A stretch of DNA of 25,875 nucleotides from JAKSCF01 sp028279945 (GCA_028279945.1 JANQMT010000029.1:1-25875), one strand, 5' to 3'. Counted from the first letter of the stretch, positions 14,241 to 22,666 are shown. Program-made: numbers and translations. Notes: generated by a model not told the origin, from the sequence alone.

Positions 14241-15280
14241 AAAATAAAATGCTTGCAGTGGTAAAGGACAAAAAAGCTTCGGGTGCGGTATTACAACAAA
14301 TTGATATACCGACTATTACATCCGATGAAGTATTGGTTAAAGTGGAAGCAGCTGCTATATGTGGCACAGACATGCATATATATGATTGGAATTCATGGGC
14401 TCAAAATGCAAATATAAAAGAAAACTTGGTAATGGGTCATGAATTTTGTGGTCAAGTCGTTGAAGTTGGAGAAAACGTAAATAACATTAAAGTAGGAGAT
14501 AGAGTTGTTGCAGAAACTCATATTCCCTGCGGAACCTGTTACCAGTGTAAACATGATTTGCAGCATATATGTGTCAACATGAAAATATTTGGTGTCCATA
14601 CAGATGGTTGTTTTGCAGAGTATGCTAAAATACCCGAAAAATGTGCTTACAAAATTGATATGAATATGGATAAAAGAGTCGGTGCCATGATGGAACCACT
14701 AGGCGTCGGAGTACGTGCTGTATCAGAAATGGATTTTTTGGGAAAAAATATAGTAGTAATGGGTTGCGGTCCCATAGGTTTGTTGACCATTACTGCTGCA
14801 AAAACAGCAGGTGCTTCAAAAATAATAGCCACTGATATAAATGAAAATCGATTAAGATTATCTAAAAAAATTGGAGCAGATATTACCCTAAATCCTTTAA
14901 AGGATAATGTGGTATTAAATATTCTAGAGGAAACCAATGAAGTAGGTACAGACATTATTATTGATAGTTCAGGAAGTATTCCTGCAATAATTCAAAGCTT
15001 TAAGTTTTTGAGGAAAGGAGGAGGAGTTATACTGGCTAGCTTGCCTTCGGAAAAAGCAGCAATAGATTTAAGTGTGGATGTTGTTTTCAAAGAAGCTAAA
15101 ATAATTGGGATTCATGGCAGAAAAATGGATGATACATGGACAAAGATGAGAAACCTAATCAACAGTAATAAACTAAATGTAATTGAAATTGTAAGCCATG
15201 AAATGCCTTTAAGTGAATTTGAAAGTGCATTTGAGCTGCTTAAGAATGGTGAAGGCAATAAAATTATTTTGGTACCTTAA
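14237..15280 (+). CDS. Zinc-dependent alcohol dehydrogenase, L-threonine 3-dehydrogenase-like
   Basis: A 347-residue medium-chain dehydrogenase. Catalytic zinc ligands Cys42, His68 and Glu69 (GHEFCGQVVEVG), structural zinc cysteines 98, 101, 104 and 112, NAD motif GCGPIG (176-181) and Asp200 for NAD preference. CGTDMHIYDWNSWAQ (42-56) and GIHGRKMDDTWTKM (291-304) are close to the equivalent blocks of threonine 3-dehydrogenase. No 2-amino-3-oxobutyrate CoA ligase (kbl) is nearby, so threonine need not be the substrate; a 2,3-diol or hydroxyacid is possible. A TTG at 14237 overlaps the SDR stop (TTGA), with GGAGGTG upstream at 14220-14226; ATG 14249 is an alternative start. Confidence 0.85.
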   Translation: MKNKMLAVVKDKKASGAVLQQIDIPTITSDEVLVKVEAAAICGTDMHIYDWNSWAQNANIKENLVMGHEFCGQVVEVGENVNNIKVGDRVVAETHIPCGTCYQCKHDLQHICVNMKIFGVHTDGCFAEYAKIPEKCAYKIDMNMDKRVGAMMEPLGVGVRAVSEMDFLGKNIVVMGCGPIGLLTITAAKTAGASKIIATDINENRLRLSKKIGADITLNPLKDNVVLNILEETNEVGTDIIIDSSGSIPAIIQSFKFLRKGGGVILASLPSEKAAIDLSVDVVFKEAKIIGIHGRKMDDTWTKMRNLINSNKLNVIEIVSHEMPLSEFESAFELLKNGEGNKIILVP

Positions 15281-15295
15281 ATAAGGAGGAGAATT

Positions 15296-16318
15296 ATGTT
15301 AAAGAAAATATTGAGTATTGTTTTGGTTTTTGTATTGGCATTTTCGCTTGCTGCATGTGGTGGCGGCGGAGAAGATGCTGGTGACGGAGAAGAACAAGTT
15401 AAAGCAAAGACATTGAAAATGAGTATTACAATAAGCGAAAACTCAACATGGTATGAAGGTGCAATGAGATTTAAAGAGATCATTGAGGAAAAAACAGAAG
15501 GTAGATACTTAGTAGATATCTATCCAAATGAGCAATTAGCCGGCGGAAACCAAATGAAGGGAATAGAAAATGTCCAAACCGGTATTACGGATGTAGATAT
15601 TCACTCAACCATTGTATATACAATCGTTGACGAAAGATTTACAGCCCTCAACATGCCTTGGATGATTCCTACCTATGAAGAAGCAGATGCAGCTATTAAT
15701 GGAAAAGGTGGAGAATTAATCTTTGAAATAGCAGAAGAAAATGGCGTAGTGCCCCTAGCATTAGGCGAATCTGGCTACAGACAGATGACAAATAATGTTA
15801 GACCTATTACACAGCCATCCGATTTTGAAAATTTAAAAATGCGTGTTCCAGGTATAAAAATGTTTCTTGACTTATTTGACTTGATGGGTGCAGACCCAAC
15901 AGCAATGAACTTTGCAGAAGTATTTACTGCATTACAGCAAGGTACAATTGATGGTCAAGAAAATCCGGTAGACATCATTTCATCATCTAAACTTGACGAA
16001 GTACAAAAATATTTAACTTTATCTAATTATGTGTATGATGCACTATTATTAAGTGTCAGCACCAATTTATGGGATACATTAAGTGATGAAGACAAAGCGA
16101 TTTTCCAAGAAGCAGGTACGGCAGCTATGGCTCATCAAAAAGAGAGAGCTAGAATTGTCAATGAAGAAAAAATAGCCAGCTTACAAGAAACAATGGAAGT
16201 AAATGAATTATCACCGGAAGAAATAGCTGTATTCCAAGAAGCAATGGTACCATTATATGAACAATGGGAAGAAATTCTAGGCTTAGAACTTATGGAGGCA
16301 TTTGGATACAAAAAATAA
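15296..16318 (+). CDS. dctP: TRAP transporter solute-binding lipoprotein (DctP family)
   Basis: A 340-residue extracytoplasmic binding protein. A lipoprotein signal (residues 1-20, lipobox LAAC, lipidated Cys21) is followed by a short Gly/Glu linker and the DctP fold. The conserved LKMRVPG segment carries Arg183, the position that in characterised DctP proteins pairs with the substrate carboxylate, and QGTIDGQENP (216-224) is the family hallmark. It should be tethered to the outer face of the membrane and hand its ligand to DctQM. The ligand is unknown; the Arg suggests an organic acid. A strong GGAGGAG site lies 15 bases after the preceding stop, so it is in the operon. Confidence 0.93.
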   Translation: MLKKILSIVLVFVLAFSLAACGGGGEDAGDGEEQVKAKTLKMSITISENSTWYEGAMRFKEIIEEKTEGRYLVDIYPNEQLAGGNQMKGIENVQTGITDVDIHSTIVYTIVDERFTALNMPWMIPTYEEADAAINGKGGELIFEIAEENGVVPLALGESGYRQMTNNVRPITQPSDFENLKMRVPGIKMFLDLFDLMGADPTAMNFAEVFTALQQGTIDGQENPVDIISSSKLDEVQKYLTLSNYVYDALLLSVSTNLWDTLSDEDKAIFQEAGTAAMAHQKERARIVNEEKIASLQETMEVNELSPEEIAVFQEAMVPLYEQWEEILGLELMEAFGYKK

Positions 16319-16375
16319 TAACTTAATCAAAAAACAGGACAACCTTTAGTGAACGCTATAATTTTGATAGTTGAT

Positions 16376-16405
16376 GCACTACGAGGCTCTTAAGCTTTGT
16401 AGTGC
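16376..16405 (+). promoter_or_regulatory. Intercistronic hairpin between dctP and dctQ
   Basis: GCACTACGAGGCT (16376-16388) pairs over all 13 positions (two G-U) with AGCTTTGTAGTGC (16393-16405), loop CTTA. No T tract follows, so it is not a full terminator. A stable stem here could protect the dctP 3' end and give more binding protein than membrane subunits. Confidence 0.7.
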
Positions 16406-16429
16406 TACTCTTAATGAGGAGGAAAGTAA

Positions 16430-16906
16430 TTGATAAAATTTTATAATAAATTGGAAGAAATATTATTAGCATTTTCTTTGCTTGTTATGGTTTCAGTAAA
16501 TTTTATTAATGTTGTTTCACGATATTTTATTCATGCATCTATATCTTTTACTGAAGAATTACTAATTTTGTTATTAATATGGAATACAATGATTGCCTCT
16601 GCACTTGCTTTTAAATATAAAGCGCATCTTGGTCTAACGGCTATAACAGATTTATTTCCACAAAAATTTCAAAAATATGTTGTAATGGTATCCACAGGCA
16701 CAACGGTTATTTTAATGGGTATATTATTTAAATATGGAATAGAAATGCTTGAAAATCAATTTAAGTTTAATGTAAGAACTCCGGTACTTGAAATGCATGA
16801 ATCTGTTATTAGTCTTGCAATTCCTTTAGGAGCATTATTAATATTATTTAGAGCTATCGAAGCAGGATACAAACAAATCAAAATACTAAGGAAGGAAGAG
16901 AGATAA
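16430..16906 (+). CDS. dctQ: TRAP transporter small membrane subunit (DctQ family)
   Basis: A 158-residue protein with four membrane segments (about 12-32, 43-62, 84-106, 122-142) and the family pattern VVSRYF near the end of helix 1, EELLILLLIWNTMIASALAFK in and around helix 2. It forms the transporter with DctM and is energised by an ion gradient. The frame begins with TTG at 16430, 7 bases after GAGGAGG (16416-16422); no ATG is suitably placed. Its stop shares one base with the dctM start (TAATG), implying coupled translation. Confidence 0.9.
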   Translation: MIKFYNKLEEILLAFSLLVMVSVNFINVVSRYFIHASISFTEELLILLLIWNTMIASALAFKYKAHLGLTAITDLFPQKFQKYVVMVSTGTTVILMGILFKYGIEMLENQFKFNVRTPVLEMHESVISLAIPLGALLILFRAIEAGYKQIKILRKEER

Positions 16907-18183
16907 TGGGATTTTTATTATTTGGACTATTTGCAGTTTTTATCTTTTGTAACATACCTATATCTGTATCTTTAGGATTATCCGCAATTATCACAATCGT
17001 ACTATTTGATTTTCCTCTTACAATTTTCCCTTCTATGATGTATTCTGCAATTGGAAAATTTAGTTTACTTGCAATACCTTTTTTCATTCTTGCAGGCGTT
17101 ATCATGGAAAAAGCCGGTATATCAAAAAGATTAATCCAATTTGCAAATGTATGTGTAGGACATTTCAAGGGAGGACTTGCCCTTGTAACTGTAATCGTAG
17201 CATGTTTCTTTGCTGCAATATCAGGATCCGGTCCTGCGACAGTAGCAGCTTTAGGATCAATATTGATTCCTGCCATGGTTCATGAAGGATACAATAAAGG
17301 AATGGCTTCGGCATTGATGGCTTCATCAGGAGGAATCGGAATTGTTATCCCTCCAAGTATTGCTTTTGTTGTCTACGGTGTATTGGCGGAAGTTTCTATT
17401 GGCAGATTATTTATTGCCGGAATAATACCTGGATTATTAATGGGGATATCGCTCATTCTTGTTAGTTTAATTATGATCAGAAAGAACCCCAATATTAAAA
17501 AGAGAAAAAAGGTTTCTATGAAAGAGGTCGGTAAAGCTTTTTTAGATGCTTTCTGGGGACTATTGACACCTGTAATTATTTTAGGTGGGATTTACGGCGG
17601 ATTTGTAACGCCCACTGAAGCAGCAGGAGTGGCAGTGGTTTATGGATTATTTGTAGGGCTTTTCATATATCGAGAAATAAAAATTAAAGATTTGTATAAA
17701 TTGTTGGTAGAGTCGTCTGTTGCATCAGCTGCCGTAATGTTTATTATTGCAAATGCCAGTGTATTTGCTTGGGTGTTGACAACCGGCCGAATAGCCAATG
17801 ATATGGCTGCTACATTATTGGCTCTAACCACCAGCAAAATAGGATTACTGTTATTAATGAATCTAATTTTCCTTATTGCAGGATGCTTTATTGATGCAAT
17901 ATCTGCTTACTATATCCTCGTACCGATACTTTTACCGGTAATATTTGAAATTGGAGTAGATCCAGTAGTATTTGGTGTATTCATGACAGTAAACTTAGCG
18001 ATAGGGCTAGCAACTCCTCCTGTAGGCATAAATTTATACGTTGCATGCAATATTTCGAAAACGCCTCTTAAAGAGATTTCTTATAAAGTACTCCCCTTTA
18101 TATTAGCTATGCTGGTAGCATTAGCATTGATTACATTTGTTCCTCAAATTTCATTATGGCTTCCAGACTTAATGGGAATATAG
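16906..18183 (+). CDS. dctM: TRAP transporter large permease subunit (DctM family)
   Basis: A 425-residue, highly hydrophobic permease with about 12 membrane segments and no signal peptide. Family patterns include AIPFFILAGVIMEKAG near the start, ISGSGPATVAALGSILIPAM, SSGGIGIVIPPSIAFVVYG, GGFVTPTEAAGVAVVYG and NLAIGLATPPVGINLYVA in the second half, which form the two inverted transport halves. It carries the substrate with sodium or protons. It overlaps dctQ by one base and completes a full DctPQM set in the canonical order. Confidence 0.95.
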   Translation: MGFLLFGLFAVFIFCNIPISVSLGLSAIITIVLFDFPLTIFPSMMYSAIGKFSLLAIPFFILAGVIMEKAGISKRLIQFANVCVGHFKGGLALVTVIVACFFAAISGSGPATVAALGSILIPAMVHEGYNKGMASALMASSGGIGIVIPPSIAFVVYGVLAEVSIGRLFIAGIIPGLLMGISLILVSLIMIRKNPNIKKRKKVSMKEVGKAFLDAFWGLLTPVIILGGIYGGFVTPTEAAGVAVVYGLFVGLFIYREIKIKDLYKLLVESSVASAAVMFIIANASVFAWVLTTGRIANDMAATLLALTTSKIGLLLLMNLIFLIAGCFIDAISAYYILVPILLPVIFEIGVDPVVFGVFMTVNLAIGLATPPVGINLYVACNISKTPLKEISYKVLPFILAMLVALALITFVPQISLWLPDLMGI

Positions 18184-18230
18184 TCTTTCAAAAGTAATTA
18201 GGAAAATACTGAATTAGGGGAAGAAAAATA

Positions 18231-19163
18231 ATGATTAGTGGAATATATAGTATACTAACAATCTTTATCATGATGGGAGTAGGGTTTTTCTTTACAAAGA
18301 GGGGATTGTTCAATAAAGAGATAGCTGAATTGTTTACCAAAGTGGTTATAAAAATTGCGATTCCTGCAATGGCGCTGGTAAGTATAACTACAAATTTTGA
18401 AAAAGATGTTTTAATACCGTCGTTAAAGTATGTCTTGGTTGCTATGGCCAGCATGATTATCTTGATTGTAATAGCAGCTATTATTTCAAAATTTTTAAAG
18501 GTTAATAGAGAAAAGAAAATAATTTTTATTCTTAACTTTGCATTTTCTAATAGCCTGTTTATTGGTGTGCCGGTCAATGTGGCTATATTGGGTGAAAAAA
18601 GCTTACCATATGTATTTTTATTCTTCATGGCCAATAACATTACATTTTGGACATTAGGAGCCTATGTATTGGCAAATGTCAACAATAAAGATAAAATCAC
18701 TTGGAAAAGTTTATTACCCAGCATTAAAAGGACGATTACGCCGGGGTTAGTGGCAATCATGATGGGGTATCTATTGGTATTAATGGACATTCAACTACCT
18801 TATTTTTTGTTAGAGTCTTTAAGATATTTAGGTAATCTGGCTGTTCCTTTATCCATCATGTTTATTGGCGTCAATATCGCTTTAATTAAAAAGAATGATT
18901 TAATAATAGACACTACGACGATAATTGGACTTATAGGCAGATTTATAATCAGCCCTTTAGTAATTATAGCATTATTAATGCCCTTAGGTATCTCAGGGCT
19001 TATCATGAAAGTTTTTATATTAGAAGCTGGGATGCCTGCCCAGGCAAATACTGCAATAGCAGCAAAATATTATGATGTGGAACCGGAATATGCATCAGCA
19101 ATGGTTGGACTATCTACTATTTTAGGTATGATAGTTATACCAGTTTATGCAATACTGGTATAA
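18231..19163 (+). CDS. AEC family transporter (auxin efflux carrier / MdcF-like)
   Basis: A 310-residue membrane protein with about ten hydrophobic segments in two halves. NSLFIGVPVNVAILGE, AVPLSIMFIGVNIAL and LEAGMPAQANTAIAAKYY are typical of the AEC family, whose bacterial members are linked to malonate, malate, lactate and other organic anions. It lies 47 bases after dctM without an intervening terminator and has its own AGGGGAAG ribosome site, so it is probably the last gene of the operon. Export of a by-product or import of a related acid are both possible. Confidence 0.88.
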   Translation: MISGIYSILTIFIMMGVGFFFTKRGLFNKEIAELFTKVVIKIAIPAMALVSITTNFEKDVLIPSLKYVLVAMASMIILIVIAAIISKFLKVNREKKIIFILNFAFSNSLFIGVPVNVAILGEKSLPYVFLFFMANNITFWTLGAYVLANVNNKDKITWKSLLPSIKRTITPGLVAIMMGYLLVLMDIQLPYFLLESLRYLGNLAVPLSIMFIGVNIALIKKNDLIIDTTTIIGLIGRFIISPLVIIALLMPLGISGLIMKVFILEAGMPAQANTAIAAKYYDVEPEYASAMVGLSTILGMIVIPVYAILV

Positions 19164-19190
19164 ATTCTCTCCCTTATATTATTATAAATT

Positions 19191-19231
19191 GCCCCGACCG
19201 CATATTATTCAATAGGCGGTCGGGGCTTTTT
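19191..19231 (+). terminator. Strong rho-independent terminator closing the aco/TRAP block
   Basis: A perfect GC-rich 11-bp stem, GCCCCGACCGC (19191-19201) with GCGGTCGGGGC (19216-19226), is followed by TTTTT. It is the most GC-rich element in an AT-rich window and marks the right edge of the catabolic block. Confidence 0.95.
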
Positions 19232-19290
19232 ATATGGATTAAAGTTGCTACTTATAAATAATAAAACTATTAGCCCCGATTATTGCCTTA

Positions 19291-19299
19291 TGATATAAT
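19291..19299 (+). promoter_or_regulatory. Extended -10 promoter for uppP
   Basis: TGATATAAT is an exact extended -10 (TGnTATAAT). The -35 position is poor. Transcription would start near 19306, just before the ribosome site AGGGGG. Confidence 0.6.
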
Positions 19300-19333
19300 C
19301 TTATAGATAACATTATAATGAGGGGGAATCACA

Positions 19334-20164
19334 TTGACATTTATGAAAGCCATTATACTAGGTATTGTTCAGGGATTAACGGAATTTCTCCCAGTAAGCA
19401 GTTCGGGTCATCTTGCAATATTACAAAACCTAATGCAAGTTGATGAAGACAGTATATTGTTTTTTGCTGCAATGCTGCATTTTGGAACACTAATTTCAAT
19501 TATTATCGTATATTTCAAAGATATATCCATCTTAATTAAAGAATTCTTTATGGTAATACTAGAATTGGTTACAGGAAAAGGATTGAATATCCATAAAAAT
19601 GTACATAGAAAGCTTGGATTAATGATTATTACAGCTTGTATTCCAACTGCAATCATTGGGATTGGTTTTTCCGACTTCTTTGAATCACTATATAAATCAG
19701 TGGCATCTGTAGGAGTGGGGCTGATGATAACAGGGACTCTATTATGGTTGTCTGAGAGAATATCCAAAGGGAATAAAACCATCAAGTCCATGAAATACGG
19801 TGATGCATTGATCGTCGGTTTATTTCAGGGTGCTGCTATAGCACCGGGCATCTCAAGATCAGGTGCGACAATAGTAGGTAGTTTATTTAGAGGACTTAAT
19901 AAAGAATTAACGGTTAAATTTTCTTTTTTGATTTCTTTACCGGCTGTACTGGGTGCAGGTGGTATTGAGTTTGTTAAAGCCCTGGATCAAGGCATGAACG
20001 GTACTTCTTACGGGGTTCTTTTTGCAGGGATACTTGCCTCAGCTATTTCGGGATATGCTGCAATTAGAGTGATGATTCAACTGGTTACCAGTAAAAAACT
20101 GCACTATTTTTCTTATTATACTTGGGCGTTGGGTATTATAATTATTTTATTAACGATGATATAG
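19334..20164 (+). CDS. uppP: Undecaprenyl-diphosphate phosphatase (UppP/BacA)
   Basis: A 276-residue integral membrane enzyme that converts undecaprenyl diphosphate to the monophosphate, recycling the lipid carrier for peptidoglycan synthesis; family members can raise bacitracin resistance. The catalytic QGLTE motif (Gln13, Glu17), FLPVSSSGHL (18-27) and PGISRSG (171-177, Arg175) are intact, with about eight membrane segments. The frame begins with TTG at 19334, 7 bases after AGGGGG (19321-19326); the ATG at 19343 is too far from that site to be the best start. It stands alone between a terminator and the repeat array before ftsK. Confidence 0.95.
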   Translation: MTFMKAIILGIVQGLTEFLPVSSSGHLAILQNLMQVDEDSILFFAAMLHFGTLISIIIVYFKDISILIKEFFMVILELVTGKGLNIHKNVHRKLGLMIITACIPTAIIGIGFSDFFESLYKSVASVGVGLMITGTLLWLSERISKGNKTIKSMKYGDALIVGLFQGAAIAPGISRSGATIVGSLFRGLNKELTVKFSFLISLPAVLGAGGIEFVKALDQGMNGTSYGVLFAGILASAISGYAAIRVMIQLVTSKKLHYFSYYTWALGIIIILLTMI

Positions 20165-20168
20165 AAGG

Positions 20169-20256
20169 TAGTGGAACAATAGTGGAACAATAGTAAAACA
20201 ATAGTGGAACCATCGTTTAACCATTGTTCAACCATCGTTCAACCATTGTTCAACTA
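20169..20256. repeat. Eight tandem 11-bp repeats with inverted halves
   Basis: Eight consecutive 11-base units with no gaps: TAGTGGAACAA twice, TAGTAAAACAA, TAGTGGAACCA, TCGTTTAACCA, TTGTTCAACCA, TCGTTCAACCA, TTGTTCAACTA. All fit TnGTnnAACnA. The first four and last four are roughly reverse complements (GTGGAACAAT versus ATTGTTCAAC), so the 88 bases can also form a long imperfect hairpin. It fills most of the 114-base gap between uppP and ftsK and lies just before the ftsK ribosome site. No known element was recognised. Confidence 0.95.
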
Positions 20257-20278
20257 CAAATAAGGGAGTGCTAAATGA

Positions 20279-22663
20279 ATGAGTGAAGCTAAAAATAAAA
20301 GAAATTCAAGATCAAATTCTAAAACTAAATCAACTTCAAGGAAAAAACCTGTGCGAGACACACGTGACAAACCTGTTTCAGAAGATAAGGGTTCAAAAGC
20401 GCCTAGCAAACTAAGGAATGAGATAACAGCTTTAATTGTGATTGCTTGCGGTATTTTCTTATTGATTTCTTTTCATAGCGAAGCTGTAGGGCGTGTCGGC
20501 GTATTTTTTGAAAGTATTTTAAAGGGGTGTTTTGCAAGTTCTGCATTTATACTGCCTTATTATTTATTAGGATATGGTATATTACTGCTGATTGGTAAAA
20601 TACAGAATGTTGGTAAAAAGTCCGTCATATTTCTTTCATTAGTATTTCTAGCATTAATCATGATGAATTCAATTCGTTTTTATGATGAGTTAGCTGAATA
20701 CAGCTTATCTATGGACATGGTAAAGGCAATGTATAATCATGGGATTGCTTTAGATGGCGGCGGCATAGTAGGCGGATTACTATGTGTTATTTTTATCAAT
20801 TGGTTTGGGGAGCCGGGAACTTATATTTTTGCCATTACGATATTGATTATAAGCGTAATATTATTAACAGGCACGCCAATCAGTACATTCATAACAAGCC
20901 TAAAAGAAAAAAACAAATTAATCACAGAAACGGCCGCTGAAAAGATGGTGATTAAAGATGATTTACAAGAAGAGCAAATCCATGGACGAGAGCAGCAAAA
21001 ACAAGAATCTGGCGACTATAATCAAAAGCAAATTAAGATCATTGATTATATGAAAGATGAGCAGCTGTTTAATAAAAAAGAAGTATCCATTAAAAGTATT
21101 GCTGAGCAGGAAGGGCAAGCTGAAAGTGTCAATTCTGTTAAAGAAGCGAAAGAAAAGAAAAAAAATGTTGATTTGCCTAAACCGGAAGTTGAAAATATTA
21201 AAATTAATTTGGCACCTGATCCCGATGAAAACTATCAGCTGCCAAAATTGGATTTATTAAATAAACTTAAAAGCAAGAGGCATAATACATATGATAGAGA
21301 TAATCTGGTGGCAAAAGCAGAAAAGCTTGAAGAAACGCTGCATAATTTTGGTGTAAAGGCTAAAGTTTTGGAAGTCAGCAAAGGTCCAACCGTAACACGA
21401 TATGAGATTCAACCCAGTCCCGGCGTTAAAGTCAGCAGTATTGTTAGACTTTCTGATGATATTGCATTGAATTTAGAAGCATCCAGTATTCGAATGGAAG
21501 CGCCTATACCTGGAAAAGCGGCTGTAGGTATTGAAATCCAAAATGAAGCTAATACACCGGTTACTTTAAGAGAAGTATTAGAAAGCAGTACATTTAAAAA
21601 GCATCCGTCCAAGATCACTTTTGCAGTAGGAAAGGATATTTCTGGGAATCCTATGGTGACGGATTTGGGAAAAATGCCCCACTTGTTAATAGCAGGTGCA
21701 ACCGGGTCCGGTAAAAGCGTATGTATCAATAGCATTATTATCAGTATTTTATATAAAGCACGCCCTGAAGAAGTTAAGCTGCTTCTAATCGATCCCAAGG
21801 TTGTTGAGTTGAATGTATTTAACGGCATTCCGCATTTGCTTATTCCCGTTGTCACAGACCCTGGAAAAGCGGCTGCTGCCTTGAATTGGGCAGTTCAAGA
21901 GATGACCAATCGATATAAAGCATTTGCAGAAGAAAGTGTAAGAGACTTAGAGTCTTACAATAAAAAGATGGCAAGGGCAGGAAAAGATTCTATGCCGCAG
22001 GTTGTTATTGTCATTGATGAATTAGCAGATCTAATGATGGCTTCTCCTGCACAAGTTGAGGAAGCGATTTGCAGATTAGCCCAAATGGCAAGAGCAGCAG
22101 GTATGCACTTAATCGTTGCAACCCAAAGACCATCTGTGGATGTTATAACAGGTGTTATCAAAGCGAATGTTCCTTCAAGAATAGCCTTTGCGGTATCCTC
22201 AATGGTGGATTCAAGAACCATTTTAGATATGGGAGGGGCAGAAAAACTACTTGGCCGTGGGGATATGTTATTTTATCCTTCAGGGATGTCAAAGCCTACC
22301 CGAATACAGGGTTCATTAATTATGGATCATGAAGTGGAAAGGGTTATTCAATTTGTAAAAGATCAAACCAATACGAACAATTATTCTGAAGAGATTATTG
22401 ATACCATCGAATCCGGTAAAGTCGATATGTCTTCCAATGAAGCAGATTCACTTCTAAAAGAAGCCATTGATCTGGTGGTTTCGGCTGAACAGGCGTCAGT
22501 TTCTATGCTTCAAAGACGATTTAGAATTGGTTATAATCGTGCGGCAAGATTAATGGATGAGATGGAAGAGAGAGGTATTGTTGGCGCACATGAAGGCAGT
22601 AAACCGAGAAGAGTGTTGTTAACAAAAGAAGAACTCGAAGAACTATCCAATGAAACGGAGTAA
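20279..22663 (+). CDS. ftsK: DNA translocase FtsK/SpoIIIE
   Basis: A 794-residue septal DNA pump. A basic Ser/Lys/Arg-rich N-terminus (1-48) is followed by four or five membrane segments (about 49-200), a charged linker (205-330), the alpha domain (about 340-440), the RecA-like motor with Walker A GATGSGKS (473-480) and Walker B IVIDE (577-581), and the C-terminal winged-helix gamma domain (about 723-785, SVSMLQRRFRIGYNRAARL) that reads KOPS/SRS-type DNA signals. It moves chromosome ends through the division or sporulation septum. AGGGAG (20263-20268) is 10 bases before the ATG at 20279; an ATG at 20275 is out of frame and stops at once. FtsK and SpoIIIE roles cannot be separated from sequence alone. 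Confidence 0.95.
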   Translation: MSEAKNKRNSRSNSKTKSTSRKKPVRDTRDKPVSEDKGSKAPSKLRNEITALIVIACGIFLLISFHSEAVGRVGVFFESILKGCFASSAFILPYYLLGYGILLLIGKIQNVGKKSVIFLSLVFLALIMMNSIRFYDELAEYSLSMDMVKAMYNHGIALDGGGIVGGLLCVIFINWFGEPGTYIFAITILIISVILLTGTPISTFITSLKEKNKLITETAAEKMVIKDDLQEEQIHGREQQKQESGDYNQKQIKIIDYMKDEQLFNKKEVSIKSIAEQEGQAESVNSVKEAKEKKKNVDLPKPEVENIKINLAPDPDENYQLPKLDLLNKLKSKRHNTYDRDNLVAKAEKLEETLHNFGVKAKVLEVSKGPTVTRYEIQPSPGVKVSSIVRLSDDIALNLEASSIRMEAPIPGKAAVGIEIQNEANTPVTLREVLESSTFKKHPSKITFAVGKDISGNPMVTDLGKMPHLLIAGATGSGKSVCINSIIISILYKARPEEVKLLLIDPKVVELNVFNGIPHLLIPVVTDPGKAAAALNWAVQEMTNRYKAFAEESVRDLESYNKKMARAGKDSMPQVVIVIDELADLMMASPAQVEEAICRLAQMARAAGMHLIVATQRPSVDVITGVIKANVPSRIAFAVSSMVDSRTILDMGGAEKLLGRGDMLFYPSGMSKPTRIQGSLIMDHEVERVIQFVKDQTNTNNYSEEIIDTIESGKVDMSSNEADSLLKEAIDLVVSAEQASVSMLQRRFRIGYNRAARLMDEMEERGIVGAHEGSKPRRVLLTKEELEELSNETE

Positions 22664-22666
22664 ATC

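Noticed and set aside
18188..18640. 150-residue minus-strand ORF within the AEC transporter gene
   Set aside because: It is a composition effect of the hydrophobic AT-rich gene on the other strand; the plus-strand protein has clear family patterns and a ribosome site.
20169..20256. CRISPR array interpretation of the repeats before ftsK
   Set aside because: Units are only 11 bases, contiguous and without spacers, and no cas gene is present.
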